Under the pieces are notes generated by a model. It was not told the DNA's origin. It saw only the letters and a program-made list of their open reading frames with translations, and did no database searches. A stretch of DNA of 64,000 nucleotides from Tyto alba (lineage: Eukaryota > Chordata > Aves > Strigiformes > Tytonidae), in assembly GCF_018691265.1 (NCBI RefSeq), contig NW_024881322.1, forward strand, positions 15,649,489-15,713,488, read 5' to 3'. Positions 24,546-35,739 of the stretch are shown here, piece by piece (the first letter of the stretch is position 1; each line of letters opens with the position of its first letter). The position numbers and the translations under genes were made by a program.

Positions 24546-26636
24546 CTTTCCCTGGGGATGAAGATGGTTCCTTGAAGCTAGGCAGAAATGAAAGAAGACA
24601 TCACTTAAGAAAGCCGAGATATGACCGACATGAAATACGAAACCACTTATTCCTGGCTCAGGAGCTGGTTTTCCTTTTTCAGCTTATCTCTTGGCCTTGA
24701 AAGAATTTTATAGTATAGGATATCCATACCCTTATCTAGGCTGGATAACAAACCATGCACTGGGAAGCATATGCTTCCAGGCTCTGCGCTTTCCTCTTCC
24801 TCCAGCCCACTGCTTCCATCTCACTCTTGCTAACCTGTCTATTGGATAAAAATAGCATCAATATATTTTTTTTTTCCATTCTTGCCCCAGATGAAGCCTT
24901 CTTTTTTTTTTTTTGAGAAAAAAAAAAAAATGTAATGCCTTCTTGGTTGTCAGCCTAAACTCAGTAGTGATGTATGTGCTCATAATTAACTGAAATGTAA
25001 CTGTCATCTGGCTCTTGCCTAGGTATATTTGAGTGGGCCATCAGCTGAAAGTACAGGCACTGTTGGCCTACAAGGACTTAGGTTGCAAGACTCCAGATTC
25101 CTCTCCTACCTTTTCTTAGTGCTTTCTCAGTCCTCCCAGAATTTGTGCTACCAGGGTTTCTGCCCATCTCTGGGTTGTCAGGGCACCTCTGTTGGGAAAT
25201 ACAGCAGCAGCACAGAGGACCTGTGGTCAGCACCGACATTCAGATTCATTTGGTGTCCCTGAACGGGTCAGGCTGTTTGGCTTCTCCATGAAGAGTCATC
25301 ATGTCTCGGTGTGTCTCCAAAATGCCGTCTCGTGGGTCATGCAACACAGAAACTAGGAATGGGAAGACAGTTTAGTGTTAAAGCCATACGTCAGGACAGG
25401 GCTCTGAAAACTGTCCTTTCCAAACTTACATGAATGGGAGCCTTTTTGAAGCAACGCCTGACTTTGTATGTTGAGACAACATAACCTGATCCATCTTAGA
25501 TGATACCCAGTGTACAATGTGTCTTTATACCTGCAGATGTAAGAGGGCATGACTTTTCAACTCAGACTGCAGAGACTCATTCAGTCCTCACTGTTGGACA
25601 ACATGATGGCCGTGACATCTCCTTAGGTATCTTCTGGCAAATTCAGGTAGAGATGAGTAAGTGTTCACCTGAAGAATGCACCTCACAGCTTCAGATTGGT
25701 TGGCATCAAAGAGAGACAAAAAAAAGTTATCAAAGTCAGTGGTCATTCAGGAAGGGCTTGTGCACGCTACCTCTGAGTACACAGTGCTACACAGTGTGTG
25801 GGAATTTGTTAAATTTAGTCATTTTTTACATCGAGCGTATGACCCAGGCATGAGAGGTTGCATAATTAATGGTGCCAGCTGGAAGCTGTTCCTAAACTCC
25901 CCCAAAGTTCACTGTATGGAGGTAATAACCACCTGATGACATTTCACTGGGCAACGTGTTATGAGGAGACGGCAAGTTTCTTCCTTCAAGATTATGACAA
26001 CAGAGAATTGCTGAACAGTGTGTGTTGCAAGGATGTGCTAATCATTTTTAGATAGGTAGCCCACAAAAGGACGGTGTGAAGATACACACCTCCTTCACTA
26101 ATGATGCTGGAAAAGGTCTGTCATTCAGAGGGATGAACAGGAGAAGGTAAGAGAGTTGCCCCTCTCTTACCTATTTTGATATTTTCCTGAGGACTAACTA
26201 ACTAACTGTCCTATAAAGCAAAGGCAAGAGACCTCTGGTCCCTCCTAAATTTAAAGGATAGGCGTGCCTCCCTCCCACCGAACACAGTGCAGTGTCCAGC
26301 TGTGTTAAGAGTGGAAAGGGCTTGGAAAATGAGGCTCAAAGCACCAGGACAAGGTGGTGGTGAAGGAAACGTCCAGGTAACTACAGCAGCCACCCGCCAG
26401 AGGGCTCAGAGCGGAGTTGGCGAGCACCTCCACTCTGGTCTAGCACTAGTCCTGAGACCTTTATGAGAAGATGACCCAGGGCATCTTCTAAGGACACCGA
26501 GGCAGTGAAGGACAAGGGTGGGAGCACAGCCTCTCCTCTGGGGTGCCCAAGGGGCTCCCATTAGGTGAGGGGGGACACAACTAAGCCCACCCCTGCAGCT
26601 CCTGTTCCCACCCAGGAGGCTGATGACAGCAGTGCC
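24546..26636. other. intergenic sequence with one perfect hairpin
   Basis: I see no exon. Short T and A runs lie at 24,867-24,932. A perfect 11-bp inverted repeat with a 6-nt spacer lies at 26145-26172 (AGGTAAGAGAG, TTGCCC, CTCTCTTACCT). From about 26,390 onward GC content rises towards the CR1 and the CpG island. Confidence 0.5.
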
Positions 26637-27082
26637 ATCATGGAATCACAGAACCACAGGATGGTTTGTGTTGGTAGAGACCTTAAAGCCCCCACAGTGC
26701 CCCCCCCTGCCCCGGGCAGGGCCCCTTCCCCCAGCCCAGGGTGCTCCCAGCCCCGTCCAACCTGGCCTTGAACCCTCCCAGGGAGGGGGCAGCCACAGCT
26801 GCTCTGGGCACCCTGGGCCAGCGCCTCGCCCCCCGCACAGGGAAAGATTTCTGCCTTAGATCTAATTAAATCTACCCTCTGTCAGTTTAAAACCGTGACC
26901 CGTCGTTCCATCCCCACCCCCTGACCCAGAGTCCCTCCCCACCTTCCCTGTCCCCCCTCTAAGCCCTGGGAGGCCGCTCGAAGGGCTCCCCGGAGCCTTC
27001 TCTTCTCCAGGCTGAACCCCCCCAACTCTCTCAGCCCGGCCCCCCAGGGGAGCTGCTCCAGCCCCCCGACCATTTTTGTAGC
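26637..27082 (-). mobile_element. CR1 LINE fragment, 3' end, minus strand
   Basis: Read on the plus strand it begins ATCATGGAATCACAGAA, the reverse complement of a CR1 3' tail. It continues through GTAGAGACCTTAAAGCCCC, CCAACCTGGCCTTGAACC and CTCTTCTCCAGGCTGAACCC. The complement encodes a relic of the ORF2 C-terminus, with [20 protein letters not shown] followed by KRR, the usual end of a CR1 reverse transcriptase protein. It is 5'-truncated at about 27,082, where it abuts the CpG island. It is GC-rich and closely similar to the plus-strand copy at 36,130-36,567. The protein is broken and inactive. Confidence 0.92.
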
Positions 27083-27096
27083 GGGGGAGCCCCCCC

Positions 27097-27109
27097 GCCG
27101 CCATTTTGG
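27097..27109. promoter_or_regulatory. YY1-type site
   Basis: GCCGCCATTTTGG matches the classic YY1 consensus (complement CCAAAATGGCGGC). It lies at the left edge of the CpG island, about 15 bp from the end of the CR1. YY1 sites of this form are frequent close to transcription starts of TATA-less promoters. Confidence 0.55.
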
Positions 27110-27495
27110 GCGCCCCGCAGCCCCCGCCCGCCCCTCGGGGCAGGGCAGAGGGGGCTGTTAGCCCGTTCCCCCCCCCCGCTCCGGCCCGGGCAGTGGCGCA
27201 GGGCGGTACCGGGGCGGGCCGGCTCCTCTCCCCGCCCTCAGCCGCGGCGGCTCCCGGCCTCTTTGTGCCGCCCGCCCTCGCCCCGCGCCGCCCTTCGTCC
27301 CGGCCGGCCTCTCCCCGCCTCGCCTCTCCGCGGCGCTGCCCGCCCGGCTCCCAGCCGCGGGGTGGGATCGGCGGGTCAGCCCGCCCTCACCCCGCTGAGG
27401 GGGCTTCCCCGCCTCCGTCCCCGCCCCGTCCCTCTGCCCCCAGCGCGGGCTTCTCGCCGTCCCTTCCCCCGGGCTGTCCCTTCGTGCCCGGGGGC

Positions 27496-27530
27496 TGTGT
27501 GTGTGTGTGTGTCCGTCCGTCCGTCTGTCC
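27496..27530. repeat. GT / CCGT microsatellite in the 5' leader
   Basis: About eight TG/GT dinucleotides are followed by four CCGT/CTGT units. It lies about 130 bp upstream of the main ATG, probably within the 5' UTR or core promoter. Confidence 0.9.
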
Positions 27531-27557
27531 GCCTCCGGAGCCCTCCCGCCGCCGGGG

Positions 27558-27590
27558 ATGGCGCCGCTGGCAGCGCCCGTCAGCGCCTGA
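27558..27590 (+). other. upstream ORF, 10 codons
   Basis: An ATG in strong Kozak context (GGGGATGG, purine at -3 and G at +4) opens a frame of ten codons, MAPLAAPVSA, ending at TGA 27588-27590. The stop is 72 nt before the main ATG at 27663, whose own context is weaker (A at +4). If the transcript starts upstream, this uORF would probably reduce initiation at the main ATG. Whether it is transcribed is not known. Confidence 0.4.
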
Positions 27591-27617
27591 GCCGGCAGCA
27601 GCGAGCCCGCTGCCGCG

Positions 27618-27662
27618 GGAGGAGGAGGAGGAGGAGGAGGAGGAAGAAGAAGAAGAAGAGAG
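27618..27662 (+). repeat. GAG/GAA triplet tract directly before the start codon
   Basis: About nine GGA/GAG triplets and then six AGA/GAA triplets run to two bases before the ATG. It is a pure purine tract on the sense strand. It should be length-variable, and in the RNA it would be an unstructured purine leader next to the start codon. Confidence 0.9.
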
Positions 27663-27713
27663 ATGAACCGTTTCCATCCCGGGGTCGCGCTGCTGCTCTC
27701 GCTGCTGTGGGAG
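27663..27713 (+). CDS. first coding exon of an unnamed secreted or membrane protein
   Basis: The exon encodes MNRFHPGVALLLSLLWE (17 codons). It shows a short polar/basic N-terminus (N2, R3, H5) and then a hydrophobic core (VALLLSLLW), the start of a signal peptide. It ends with GAG|GTGAGG, a strong 5' splice donor at 27714, giving a phase-0 intron. Read-through instead stops at 27857, so splicing is expected. A second, weaker donor (GAG|GTGGGA) lies 5 bp downstream. The exon lies in a CpG island, as vertebrate first exons often do. I do not recognise the gene, and no downstream exon was identified, so the mature protein and its function are unknown. Confidence 0.65.
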
Positions 27714-28028
27714 GTGAGGTGGGACGAGGCGCGGGGGGGGGAATCTGCCATCGGTCGCCCCCCGGAGCAGCGCGGCCGGCGTGAGGGGAAGCTGGCAGCC
27801 CCGTCCCCAGCCGTGGGGGGGTGTGAGGTGGGGGTACGGTGTTTATTTTGGGGTTAGCGCCCTTGCCGGAGCGGGGTCGGGGCCGCAGGGCGGTGGGCGG
27901 TCAGGGGTGTGGGGCCGGGCTGGGCAGACGCCGGCTGTGCCGCTCCGGAGGCTGCCGGGCTGCGGTGGCGACGGCTGTGAGCAGCGACCCGGCTTGCTTG
28001 CTTTTTAATGTTTTATTGCGAGAGCAGG

Positions 28029-28053
28029 AAAAAAAAAAAAAAAAAAAAAAAAA
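28029..28053. repeat. 25-base A homopolymer
   Basis: An uninterrupted run of 25 A lies at the downstream margin of the CpG island, after GAGCAGG. No retrotransposon body is recognisable next to it. Confidence 0.95.
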
Positions 28054-28241
28054 TCAGTGTTGTGCTGGAGCAGAGTAACACGGGACCTGTCGACAAGCTG
28101 TTGGAAGCTGAGCTTTCCTATTAGGCTGGCTTTCCAAGGGACACTAAACGTGTGCCTTTTAGTAAGGGTTAAATGGAAGGTGCATCTTTTTTATTTAAGT
28201 ATCCTTTCGTGGAGCGAATGTACTTGGCGAAGTAGAGGTGC

Positions 28242-28266
28242 GGGGGGGGGGGGGGGGGGGGGGGGG
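28242..28266. repeat. 25-base G homopolymer
   Basis: An uninterrupted run of 25 G follows GAGGTGC. It can form G-quadruplexes on the sense strand, 530 bp past the splice donor. Its length may be a sequencing artefact or truly variable. Confidence 0.9.
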
Positions 28267-29273
28267 CATCAGCTCAGGAGGAGCCGTGGCGGCACCGAGC
28301 AGCGTGGTTAAACTTCTTGGGAAGCCTCGGCAGCGCAGCTTTAGTAGTTTTAACAAACAAGCAAACAGACAAACAAAAGAAATAATTAGCAGCCTGCGTT
28401 AATCGGAGGGCGGATTTGTACCACGCACTTAAGTCATGGGGCTGGGAAACCCGCTCCTTTTTTAGCAGGCAGCTCCATAGATGTTGGGGGGGGGGGCGGC
28501 GAGCTGTCTCTTGGCCTTTGCTTTACCCTTGGAGTTGGGGTCAAGCTGCGGGGAATCTTGGAAAAGCCCGTGGGCTTCTCTTTGGTACGTCTTTATGTCT
28601 ATAAAGCCCGAAGGTAGTCTGGCTGAAAGATGTCGGAGGGGTGGAGAGCTGTGTTGCCTCTGTGATGGAGCGGTTTAGACAGAAAATGAACTGATTTTTA
28701 AAAAACCCCAACATACCACCAAACCCATACATGGAAACCAGAGTGCTGGCTGTGTAATTGTTGTTTTCAGTAATGGATATCATTAATGAAAATGATGTTT
28801 ACTACATGTTTATGCCACCTACGTGGATGAATGATTTCTGGTATGTTGCCCACTATGTCATCCAGCATCATTGCTCAGATCAAAATCACCATTTAATGTA
28901 AATGAATGTAACTCTTTTCAAGTTAATTGGGCTGCGTCTCATTGCCCTGGGTGTAAACCTGGCCCAGAGCCTGGCCCGTGATTGCTCCTTGACTCAGTAG
29001 AAGCTCTTCAGAAAGCACAAATGGCAAAATGTCGATTAAATGAAACAGGCACCGGCATTTCCCAGAGGGAGTTTGTTCATCTGAGAGTGTGAAAGGTTTC
29101 ACCCCTCCAGGATCTGATTAGATGTCTCTGCTCTCTTAATGTGTATTCTGCTGAAAAAGATCCTGTGTGCCTGAAAAAAGTAATTTGCGTAAGTCCTCTT
29201 TGGATGTAGCCAATGTTGCTGTTATTTAAGCTTTTATACTGGTTTTAATTGTGTTTGGTTTTGTGTGTGTGTT

Positions 29274-29274
<1 letters not shown>

Positions 29275-29311
<37 letters not shown>
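29275..29311. repeat. 37-base T homopolymer
   Basis: An uninterrupted T run follows TTTTGTGTGTGTGTTG. It is the longest homopolymer in the window. No LINE or SINE body is recognised on either side. Confidence 0.95.
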
Positions 29312-30972
29312 CTAGAATGTTTCTTTTGCCATCTGGTTTTGTGGATTTTTTTCTTTTTCTTTTTTGGAAGTGTTTAGGATGCATAGCATCTCATTTACAA
29401 AGGTAAATAAGAAGTATTACAAGTTGTCTTATGTTGTACTCTACAGGAAAAAAAAGACCCATAAACAGAATGCTGGGGGTTTAAATAGCTGAATCGGAGA
29501 CATCTGGTTGTTTAGAAGGTTTTTGTTATTTGAAACTTTTGTTGTCTTGTGCACTAACTCCTGAAATAGCATTGTCACAATTATTTAAAATCTATTTGCA
29601 GCTTGGACATATTCTTAATTAATATTTAACGGACCGTGAGCTGAGGAATATATTTTTCATTCAGCATTTTGCAAAAGGCTTTGACTATTACCCATATAAA
29701 GGGAGGGGAAGCCATCTAGTCCTTCAGAGCAATTTGTAGTAGTTTACTGATATTTAAAGTACTCCTTGGTTAAATTACCCAAAATACTTGTCACAAGACA
29801 TGCCATGATGGAATAAGAATCTCCAACCTCAGAACCCAGGGAACTCTGCTCTGAGAAGATCTTGTTGTTAGGGCAGAAATGCCAAAGATGCCATGAGTTT
29901 TGCTCACAACTTAGTTACAGTTAAACAGTTTAACATGTAAGCTAAAATGAGGAAATTTTAAGGTGGACAACTTGACAAGTAATTTTGGTTCTTGCAGGAA
30001 GAAATGAACACTGCTGAACCTTCATCCATCTCTCTTTTTCAAATTAATTTGGCTACTTGGAGGTAGCAGTGTGTTATTAACCACCGTTGCCTGAAATGCC
30101 CTTTTACACCAGGAGCCTGCATGTCTGGTAGACCTGTAGGAGTGGGGTATGCGATTTCAACGTTCAGGGGCAGCCAGGCAGTGGTCTCGCTCGCTAGCGT
30201 GGCTCACGGTTCCGCCGACAGGACTGCGTTCAGTCTCAGTTTTGTATGAGTAGATGGCTCTCAGTGTTACGGAAGGCTTTGTGGTGGTCCTTAAAGTGAT
30301 GTCTGTTTGGGGTATATATCGAGATTTTCTGTTTTTATTTCACCAGACATCACAAGGGCTTTGGCTGTCTGAGCTTAAATGTGACTTTAATGAGTAGCAT
30401 TATTTTTGGGATGGGAAAAAGTAAAATAAGCAGCTCCCCTGCCCCCTTGATGATGAAACAAGCTTATTTTCAGTGAAGGCACCAGAGCATCTCTGTCTGG
30501 ATTGCTTCTCAGACTGAGTGCTTGATTTACATCCTGCAAGCTGAAGAAGTGCTGGGTGGAAGAGAGCTGCGTGGCTGAGGCTCCAGCAGAGGATGGGGAG
30601 GCTCCACAGAGCTGTTGAAGCCTGGTGGAGGACCCTCCCTGTGCTGCAGTGGTTGTAAATAAGGTATTTTATTGTTACTGCCGCTGAGTAGCTTGCTGGG
30701 TAGCCTCAACTTTCAAAACTGCCAAACAGTTCTAAGTGTCTAAGCTTCTGGCTGGCCAATATGGCATGTCCAGAGGAACCTAGGAGCTAATGCAACTGCC
30801 TGAATATTTCAGTCAAGCTTTTTAGTGCTCTGTATTAAGATAAACTGAGGCACGTGGTAGTCACTCTAGGTGGTGTGAGAGGTGGGTGAGAATCCCACCA
30901 CGAAGGTTTTCAGACTGCTATGTAAAATTTACATCATCGGTTTTGGAAATACTAGAATTGATATTTCTACAT

Positions 30973-31035
30973 ACTCAGTTTCTCATTACTAAGATGTAAA
31001 ACAGGGACACTCATAGAAATACTGCTAATTGGATA
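30973..31035 (+). repeat. possible ancient MIR-type SINE fragment
   Basis: CTCAGTTTCTCATT, then AAGATGTAAAACAGGGACAC, resembles the conserved MIR/CORE-SINE stretch CTCAGTTTCCTCATCTGTAA followed by AATGGGGA. Only this short core is seen, so the call is weak. Confidence 0.35.
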
Positions 31036-31383
31036 GTTGGAAAAAAGTGATCTGTGTAGTCCTCTTGTTAATTTGTCAGATTAAAGATACTCCAAGTGAG
31101 TCAATTGCCTGCTTTTAAAAGAATGAAAGAATAGACATGTAATATGAACAGCAAAATGTATTATCTTGAAATAAAATTCAAACACTCCTGACAGTCTGTC
31201 ATAAAAGATTTGTTTAAGCAAAAGCAAAGTTGGTGAGTTCTTCTCAGTTGGATAACTGCTGTATGGAACTTTTTAGTATTATTTTTCTAAGTGGACTTCA
31301 ACTGGACAGATTTTGGCAAGTAAGACAAACCTAAAATTTCTGTCTTTCCTGAAAAGGTTTGTTTAGTGGTGTGTTGCTGTTTG

Positions 31384-31411
31384 TTTTTTTTTTTTTTTTT
31401 TTTTTTTTTTT
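31384..31411. repeat. 28-base T homopolymer
   Basis: An uninterrupted T run follows GTGTTGCTGTTTG. There is no associated transposon signature. Confidence 0.95.
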
Positions 31412-33746
31412 CTTTTCTTAAATCCTTGTAGGAACAAGTACATTAAGATGGGCAAAACCACTAGTCTTAAAGAAAAAACGCCACACTTTGATCATAGTAG
31501 CACAGGTAGAGTTCAAGAAGTTGTGAGGATTAAGGGGTCACACCACCCAGATCAAGTTTCTGGTATTTTTTTCTATCTGTTAGCTGTCAGACTTCCTTTA
31601 TATACATATTACAGGAATGTATGTACCCTTGAATGTACGAATGTGCATGCACACCGGGATTGTTGTCTCTATGATGTCCCTCTTTGTGGAAGCCCACTGA
31701 CACTGTCCTATTGATGTTTTAATTCTTGTGGATGTTGCATCAGTGGGTGGCAGGAGGAGTAATCCTGTCCAAACCCATGGGGAAAAGTCTATCCTCAAAA
31801 TTCTGCAAGGGAGTTGCTAGTGTAGATGTGTGCGCTAACCCTCTCCTGCTTGTTAGTTTTAGTTATGTAGGGGCTTAGCAGCTTAAACAATTTTTGTGTT
31901 TTGTTTTGTTTTTTCTTGCCCTCTTGCAGCTGGTTGGCTATTGCATTGCTGAGTGAAGGCAGGGAAGAGCTTCATTATGACTTCTAGTTTGGCGATCCAA
32001 CTGGTGCTGGCAAGTCTTCCCTGCCTCTTGACAGCAGTGAGATGGGCTGTGATTTCCAGGCGGGAGGACTGAGCTTGCACACTTTTCTCACTTTGCTCCT
32101 GCTGAGGAGGAGACGGATTCGTGTTCGCTGCAGGAAGGGAATAGTGGCCGGGTGCCATTTGCATCCTCTAACGGGAGGTGCAAATAACTATGTGGTGGGG
32201 TTTTTTGGGCTTGGGGGTTTTTATTCATCACTAAAAGCATCTATCAAACCTTTTACAGCAGTCAAAAATGTTTAGCACCTTCCGTTACGCTCTCTCTATA
32301 AAAGGGAGGTCCTCTGACTTTTTCTTTTATCTCGGTACTTCCCACTCAGCTAATGCAGGTGTCTGGAAGGATGTGTTAAACTTGCCCACAACAAGCCTTT
32401 AGACTTCAGTGGCTCTTTGAAAATTAATTTAGTTAGAATTGGTGAAACAAGGCACAGTGGAAACTCTCTTTGGTTTAATTCAAATTTGTTTTGGTTTACT
32501 CCATTAGGAAAAAGCTTAGGAAAACTGGAATGAGCATGCCCACATACAGGCTTGCTCTGCTCATCTGTGTCAGCTAAGTTTACAGGCAGGAACAGATTAA
32601 CGCTTGAGCTTATGCTACAGAATTTAAAATAAAAATTTATGAGACAAGGTGGCTACCAATGTACTCAAAATTTGTTGTAATATAAAGTCCATATAAATTA
32701 AAAAAAACAAAACAAAAAAAACAAAAAACAAACAAACAAACAGAAAGCTAGCATTTTTGAGCCTAATTTTTGAAGATGCTGCATTCCTTTGTATCCTCAG
32801 CAGTGCAGTTCTTTCCACAGTTTTTGTGTTTTGATGAAGGCTTTGTTGAAATCCTGTTAGGGTTTCTTATGGCAAATGCAAACTCTCTTCTGACTGGCAA
32901 GAGGCAAAGCTTTTCTAAACCAATCTTTTTTTTCTTTGCTGGAATAGTGCCTTTAGAGCAATGAATCTTAGGTCTGTCTGACGGGTGGGGACCCAGCCTG
33001 GGATCTTGGACATTAAATAGCACTTCCAAGACAAGGGAAAGATAAGGTCTTAAAGAGTGGATATTATCGCTTTCCTGACATCCGTAAGGTAAGACATGAG
33101 ATGTAATACCATGCCTGGTATTTCAGAGGGGGCATGAGAGGGGAGTCTGGGTTTGTTGAATACTTTCTTCTTTTTTTCCTTTTCTCTTTTTGAGAACAGT
33201 GTATCTTGACAGGTTTCTCACATATTAAGTGGAAAAGTTTTCACTGCTGAGTTAAAAATGTCTTTATTCTCAAGTGTGTCTTCAGCTTTGTTCTAAATAG
33301 GTGTTAACTAAACCCGTGTTTTAAATAACTCAGCTAAAAATCTCTTCCTCTTTCTCAATGACTCAGCTTTCAGTCTGGTAGGTTTTTGGAAGGAAAGGAA
33401 TTAGCAAGAAGTGGTTTCTAATCTGTCTCATCCAATGCAGAGATGGGTTGTTGCTGGCAAGGGTGGTCCATAACCCCTTGTTCTGCCAGCTCCCCCAAGT
33501 CTAGTGACCGTGGAGCCACAGAAGGATTGGATCAACCCATGGATGCTATGGATGTCTAGGCCACCGAAAAGAAGAGGGGGGGAAAAAGTGAGAGGGGATA
33601 GTTTTGCATTGGTTCAGCAGAAGCTGTGCAGTGGTAGCATCATGAAACTTGCTGAAAGGGAGGAAAAGGAATGTGTGGCTTGAAGCAGGACTACCCATTT
33701 TGGTAGCACACTTCTCGTTTCAATACATTAGGTGTCACCTGATGGG

Positions 33747-33853
33747 AATCATAGAATCACTTATGTTGGAAAAGATATTTAAGATCACTGATTTCAACTG
33801 TAAACCTAACACTGCCACATCCACCACTAAACTCACTAAACCAAGTGATTTCT
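33747..33853 (-). mobile_element. CR1 LINE fragment, extreme 3' end
   Basis: The plus strand reads AATCATAGAATCACTTATGT, then TGGAAAAGATATTTAAGATC and AACACTGCCACATCCACCAC. This is the reverse complement of the CR1 3' terminus. Only about 107 bp remain, a typical 5'-truncated insertion. It is clearly more diverged and less GC-rich than the copies at 26.6 and 35.7 kb, so it belongs to another subfamily. Confidence 0.9.
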
Positions 33854-35739
33854 ACTCATTTCTACTGGAGTAGAAGACAATCATGCAGAACTTTTTCATG
33901 CTTTGCTAGAAGGGAAAACAGGCAGAGTCTGTTTTTCATTTTCCCCTGAAAGATGCCCTTTGATAAGATTAAGTTTTACAGACAGTGTCCTATCATTTTC
34001 CCTTATTGCTTGCCAAGTGTCTGTCAGAGCAGGAGTGCTCAACCTGGAGCCCATGACCTCTCCAGCCTTTTCTATCTGTGGAGTGGGAGAGGGTCACAGC
34101 TGGAGACTCTACCTCTTGGGAAGGTCCACCATCAGCTGCAGCATTGGGGGGACCATTGTCCTTGAGTCCAGCAACTGGGTATCTGCAAACATGACAGTTT
34201 TCCAGCACACCCTTCACTCAGGCTCTCTTGTTTGGAGGTTTGAAAGAAAACAAACTTTTGCCTTTCATTGGAAGTGCCTGTGAAGTGATCTGGGCCTTAG
34301 GTTCAAAGTTCAATGACAGTGGAAAAACGGCTGTTTTTGGAGGGTGCTGAAGCAGGGTGGTGGGAGCATGCCCTGACTCCAGCCCTGACTGCACTCCAGC
34401 CCTCCGTAAGCGGCTTGTCCCTTCTGGCTGGAGTAGGAATAACGGTGTGCCAGTTGGCTTGGTCTCCTGCCTCTGACATTGATGGGCATCATGCAACTAA
34501 ATAGCTGGCAATAGTTTTGAGGGTGGATCCTTCCTTCCCAGGTCTTGCGCTAGTGGAATTGTAGGTGAGGATCATGGACCTCAAGTATGCAGCCCATACC
34601 TGTACAAATTTGTCTTTCCAATACACTAAGGCAAGTGCATTTAATGTATTTTTATGGCTTTCTAGTTACGTGCATTCCAGTCTGTTTGGATCTTCCCTCA
34701 GAGGAAGAAGAACCAGAGGACTCTGAAATGACATTAATATGAGAGGAACGTGAGCATGTCGGAGGGTGGCAGGGGTCTCATTGGCAGCAGACCAAAGACC
34801 ACGGGCAGCACATGTTTCAAGAACCTGATGCTTGATGTGAGAGGAGTATTTTGTTGCACATCATCATCTTCTTGGGGCTCAATGGCCCTGCTGCCCAAGG
34901 GAAGGTGGTGCTTTTCTAGACTTACTCTGCTTAGCTCAGTCTTGCCAGCAGTGTAGTTGCAGTTCAGTGACAGGCTTATGCTACCATGGGCTTAAGAGCT
35001 GGTAGTGTGCCTGTGTTCTAGAAGATTTAGTCTTCAAGAAATTAGGAGCTCTGTCAGGGAATGTAGACTAGGAAAAAAACCCATAAATGCCAGTGGCTGT
35101 AGCAGCAAAGACAGGCTTGTTTTAAGTTGCTGTGAACTTTTTTGTTTGTTTGTTTTTCCTGGCACAGTTGTGTCTTTCTGCATGCCTGGTGGACATTGGT
35201 AGGCCAGCAAAATTCTCTTGTGTATCCATTCCTGAGTCTGTATTTCTCCCTTTCTGGACAGGAGACGCTCCTTGCCTGACCAGAGAAGTTGTTTATACCA
35301 TACTGGTTTTAGTATAATCCATTTAGTGTCAACAAAGCAGATTGATATCAAAGTGCTTGTACTGCACAGTGACTCCTATGACGGTATGAGGACAGTGTGA
35401 GGGTCTCTGCCTGGGGTATTGCCCAGGTGTAACTCAGTGTTTCATTTCTCTCAATTTTATTAAATCTCTTCACCGAGATAGATAGAAAGCCCGTTAACAT
35501 AGTGAATTTCCCCACCATATCTCTGTAAGTGTAAAAAGTCAGTGTAGGTGCTTCTCAGTATGGCGGGTGACTGTAAGCATGCTTCAGCTCTTGCTGCAAG
35601 AACTGGGCAAGGATGAGTCAAGAAAGTGTTTTCTTTCATTTTGTTTCGCAGGGGAAAAATGTATTGCGCATTGCTACAGACAATTATCTCAATACTGGTG
35701 TAAGTGAGATCCAGGAATTCACTTCTGTCTCTCTTACAG

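Larger units (their letters stand above)
27083..28000 (+). promoter_or_regulatory. CpG-island promoter of an unnamed gene
   Basis: The sequence turns sharply GC- and CpG-rich from about 27,083 and stays so to about 28,000. GC boxes occur at 27211-27218 (GGGGCGGG) and 27230-27237 (CCCCGCCC), and more GC-rich motifs follow. I see no TATA box. The island contains a signal-peptide-type first exon with a good splice donor, so it is read as a plus-strand promoter with dispersed initiation. The transcription start cannot be placed from sequence alone. Bidirectional transcription is possible, but no convincing minus-strand exon is visible. Confidence 0.8.
27714..35739 (+). other. putative intron 1 (proximal part)
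   Basis: If the donor at 27714 is used, everything downstream to the next exon is intron. The CpG island extends about 300 bp into it. Beyond that the sequence is AT-rich with homopolymers and scattered CR1 and SINE relics. No exon with a credible acceptor, open frame and donor was found. This includes 31,448-31,714, whose 88-codon frame looks fortuitous. Confidence 0.5.

Noticed and set aside
27492..27530. CRISPR-like or other direct-repeat array
   Set aside because: It is a simple GT/CCGT microsatellite in a vertebrate promoter. No spaced repeats of CRISPR type exist in the window.
27106..27784. Long ORFs on both strands through the CpG island
   Set aside because: GC-rich sequence has few stop codons. 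These frames have no proper ATG context, show low-complexity P/A/R/G/S composition and overlap each other on opposite strands.
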